Source of the DNA: Pseudolysinimonas yzui
Lineage (GTDB): Bacteria; Actinomycetota; Actinomycetes; Actinomycetales; Microbacteriaceae
Assembly (NCBI RefSeq): GCF_014653215.1
Contig: NZ_BNAI01000001.1
Location: forward strand, 455,237-519,236
Length of the DNA: 64,000 bases
Reading direction: 5' to 3'
Shown: piece after piece, positions 62,861 to 64,000 of the stretch
Layout: every line of letters starts with the position of its first letter
Position numbering within the stretch: position 1 is the stretch's first letter
The notes under the pieces: generated by a model
Told to the model about the DNA's origin: nothing
The model's database searches: none
Seen by the model: the letters and a program-made list of their open reading frames with translations, nothing else
Program-made: the position numbers and the translations under genes

Positions 62861-63856
62861 ATGTCACCAGAGGCAGGCACCACGATGAGGGCAGCGGTCT
62901 ACCGCAGGTTCGGCGGCCCCGAGGTCGTGCACGTCGAGAACATCCCGCGACCGCAGCCGAAGGCCGACGAGGTGCTCATCCGCGTGCACGCCAGCACCGT
63001 CAGCGTCGCCGACTACCGATCCCGCAGCCTCGACCTGCCCCCGGGCCTGGGCTTCTTCGGACCGCTCTCGCTCGGAATCTTCGGCCCGCGCCGGCCCGTG
63101 CTCGGCATGGACCTCGCCGGCGTCGTCGAGCAGGTCGGCAGCGAGGTGAGCCTGTTCGCCCCCGGCGATGAGGTCGTCGGGCTGCGCGGGTTCCGTTTCG
63201 GCGCCCACGCGGAGTATGCCGTCATGCGGGAGACCGCCGCGATCGCGCGCAAACCGGCGAATCTGACGTTCGACGAGGCCGTCTGCCTGGTCTTCGGAGG
63301 CCTCACCGCCCGCGGGTTCCTCAGTCAGGTGGAACTGCCGGCCGGCGCCGACGTGCTCGTCAACGGGGCATCGGGTTCGACGGGATCCGCCGCGGTGCAG
63401 ATCGCCCGGGCCATGGGGGCGCACGTCACGGGCGTCAGCAGCGCCCGCAACCACGACCTGGTGCGGTCCCTCGGCGCCGACGAGGTGATCGACTATGCGA
63501 CCACCGACTTCGCGGCCGACGGAAAGACCTACGACGTCATCGTCGACGCGGTGGGCAACGCCCCGTTCGCCCGCGTCGGCGCCTCGATCAAGCCGGGTGG
63601 CGCTCTGTTGCTCGTCGTCGGCGACCTGCACAGCATGCTCACCGCGCGGCGGGACAGCAGGCGCAGCGGCAAGCTCGTGACGATGCACGGCGTGCCCAGC
63701 ACCGCGGCGGACGTGACGTATCTCGTCGAGCTCGCGGAGGCCGGCAGGTTCGTGCCCGTGATCGAGCGTCACTACGGCCTCGATGAGATCGTCGAGGCTC
63801 ACCGCTTCGTCGGTACCGGACGCAAGCGAGGCAATCTCGTGCTCCGCCTTACCTGA
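62861..63856 (+). CDS. NAD(P)-dependent quinone oxidoreductase-like enzyme (MDR family)
   Basis: This 331-residue medium-chain reductase has no catalytic zinc cysteines. The N-terminal GroES-like domain has RAAVYRRFGGPEVVHVENIP and LGMDLAGVVEQVGSEV; the cofactor site is VLVNGASGSTGSAAVQIARA, with SSARNHDLVRSLGADEVIDY next; the ending is DEIVEAHRFVGTGRKRGNLV. I chose the ATG at 62861 because AGGAG lies seven bases upstream; ATG at 62819 and 62885 are alternatives. It is probably repressed by the divergent TetR protein and induced by a small reactive ligand (inference). Confidence 0.88.
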   Translation: MSPEAGTTMRAAVYRRFGGPEVVHVENIPRPQPKADEVLIRVHASTVSVADYRSRSLDLPPGLGFFGPLSLGIFGPRRPVLGMDLAGVVEQVGSEVSLFAPGDEVVGLRGFRFGAHAEYAVMRETAAIARKPANLTFDEAVCLVFGGLTARGFLSQVELPAGADVLVNGASGSTGSAAVQIARAMGAHVTGVSSARNHDLVRSLGADEVIDYATTDFAADGKTYDVIVDAVGNAPFARVGASIKPGGALLLVVGDLHSMLTARRDSRRSGKLVTMHGVPSTAADVTYLVELAEAGRFVPVIERHYGLDEIVEAHRFVGTGRKRGNLVLRLT

Positions 63857-64000
63857 GAACGGGCGACCCTCCCACTGGGGGGTGATTCGAGGGTGACTCG
63901 CATCTAACCTGGTCGCCACGACGGCAAAGGCGCCGTAGCCCTGACCCACGGCACCCGAAACCGGCCTCACCACCCGGTGCCGTTCGGCGGGGCGAACCGA
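63857..64000 (+). other. Non-coding right edge, possible structured leader RNA
   Basis: No gene is seen in the last 144 bases. TAACCT at 63905-63910 could be a -10, with GTGATT 17 bases upstream. Downstream are two short hairpins: ACGGC (63921-63925) with GCCGT (63932-63936), and CGGCACC (63949-63955) with GGTGCCG (63976-63982), followed by GGCGGGGCGAACCGA. This loosely recalls actinobacterial c-di-AMP (ydaO-type) leaders but is cut by the window end. Confidence 0.25.

Noticed and set aside
62864-63973. Antisense reading frame of about 370 codons over the last oxidoreductase gene
   Set aside because: The plus-strand gene has a ribosome site and a complete MDR-family fold; the antisense product shows no family features.

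Overview
The window is GC-rich, very densely packed chromosomal DNA from an actinomycete, most likely of the Microbacteriaceae type. This is inferred from the F1-ATPase order alpha-gamma-beta-epsilon with a short epsilon, the non-mevalonate (MEP) isoprenoid genes dxr and ispG with rseP, actinobacterial Ser/Thr kinase/FHA/PP2C signalling genes, an EccC-like ATPase, frequent GTG starts, 4-base stop/start overlaps, and many leaderless-looking starts with a TANNNT box about 6 bases before the start codon. No gap without a gene exceeds about 200 bases. I see no rRNA, tRNA, CRISPR array, prophage or insertion sequence.

Layout. 1-3394: end of the ATP synthase operon (atpA partial, atpG, atpD, atpC). 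3411-7973: small housekeeping and stress genes (P-loop kinase, yaaA, a membrane protein, the alkylation-repair pair ogt-tag, an aldo/keto reductase, a TspO protein). 8006-12764: polyamine catabolism (FAD amine oxidase, class III aminotransferase, Lrp regulator, and a divergent gamma-aminobutyraldehyde dehydrogenase). A large inverted repeat at 12773-12859 closes this block. 12925-30117: a 17-kb signalling/cell-surface/secretion-like cluster (FHA protein, PP2C phosphatase, transmembrane Ser/Thr kinase, 1969-residue Ig-like/FN3 surface protein, MoxR ATPase, DUF58 protein, transglutaminase-like membrane protein lacking catalytic Cys and His, zinc-ribbon/FHA protein, EccC-like FtsK/SpoIIIE ATPase). 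30088-40822: alanine dehydrogenase, a spermidine/putrescine-type ABC transporter, an oxidoreductase, two GABA-transaminase paralogues, an OsmC protein and an HEMLH membrane protein. 40870-47520: two tandem FKBP-type lipoproteins, dxr, a DUF2330-like protein, a second Ser/Thr kinase and the site-2 protease rseP. 47546-60918: two complete branched-chain-amino-acid-type (HAAT) ABC transporters with a LysR regulator between them, the second followed by a 3-hydroxybutyrate-dehydrogenase-like gene and two alpha/beta hydrolases. 60928-64000: ispG, a TetR regulator facing a quinone-oxidoreductase-like gene across a 31-base palindrome, and the start of an untranslated leader.

How the genes work together. 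The amine oxidase/aminotransferase, dehydrogenase, Pot transporter and GabT genes form a putrescine to GABA to succinate-semialdehyde route, split in two by the 17-kb cluster and ald. The two HAAT operons share a nearly identical 28-base box followed at fixed spacing by an identical 16-base promoter segment. One copy of the box contains the LysR start codon, so one LysR-type regulator probably controls both transporters and itself. The HAAT block appears to separate ispG from dxr/rseP, which usually lie together in actinobacteria; ispG keeps its own leaderless promoter.

The strongest candidate for an under-described system is the 12925-30117 cluster. It has a kinase/phosphatase/FHA module, a giant surface protein, a MoxR-DUF58-pseudo-transglutaminase module and a type-VII-like ATPase, with no WXG100 substrate gene in the window.
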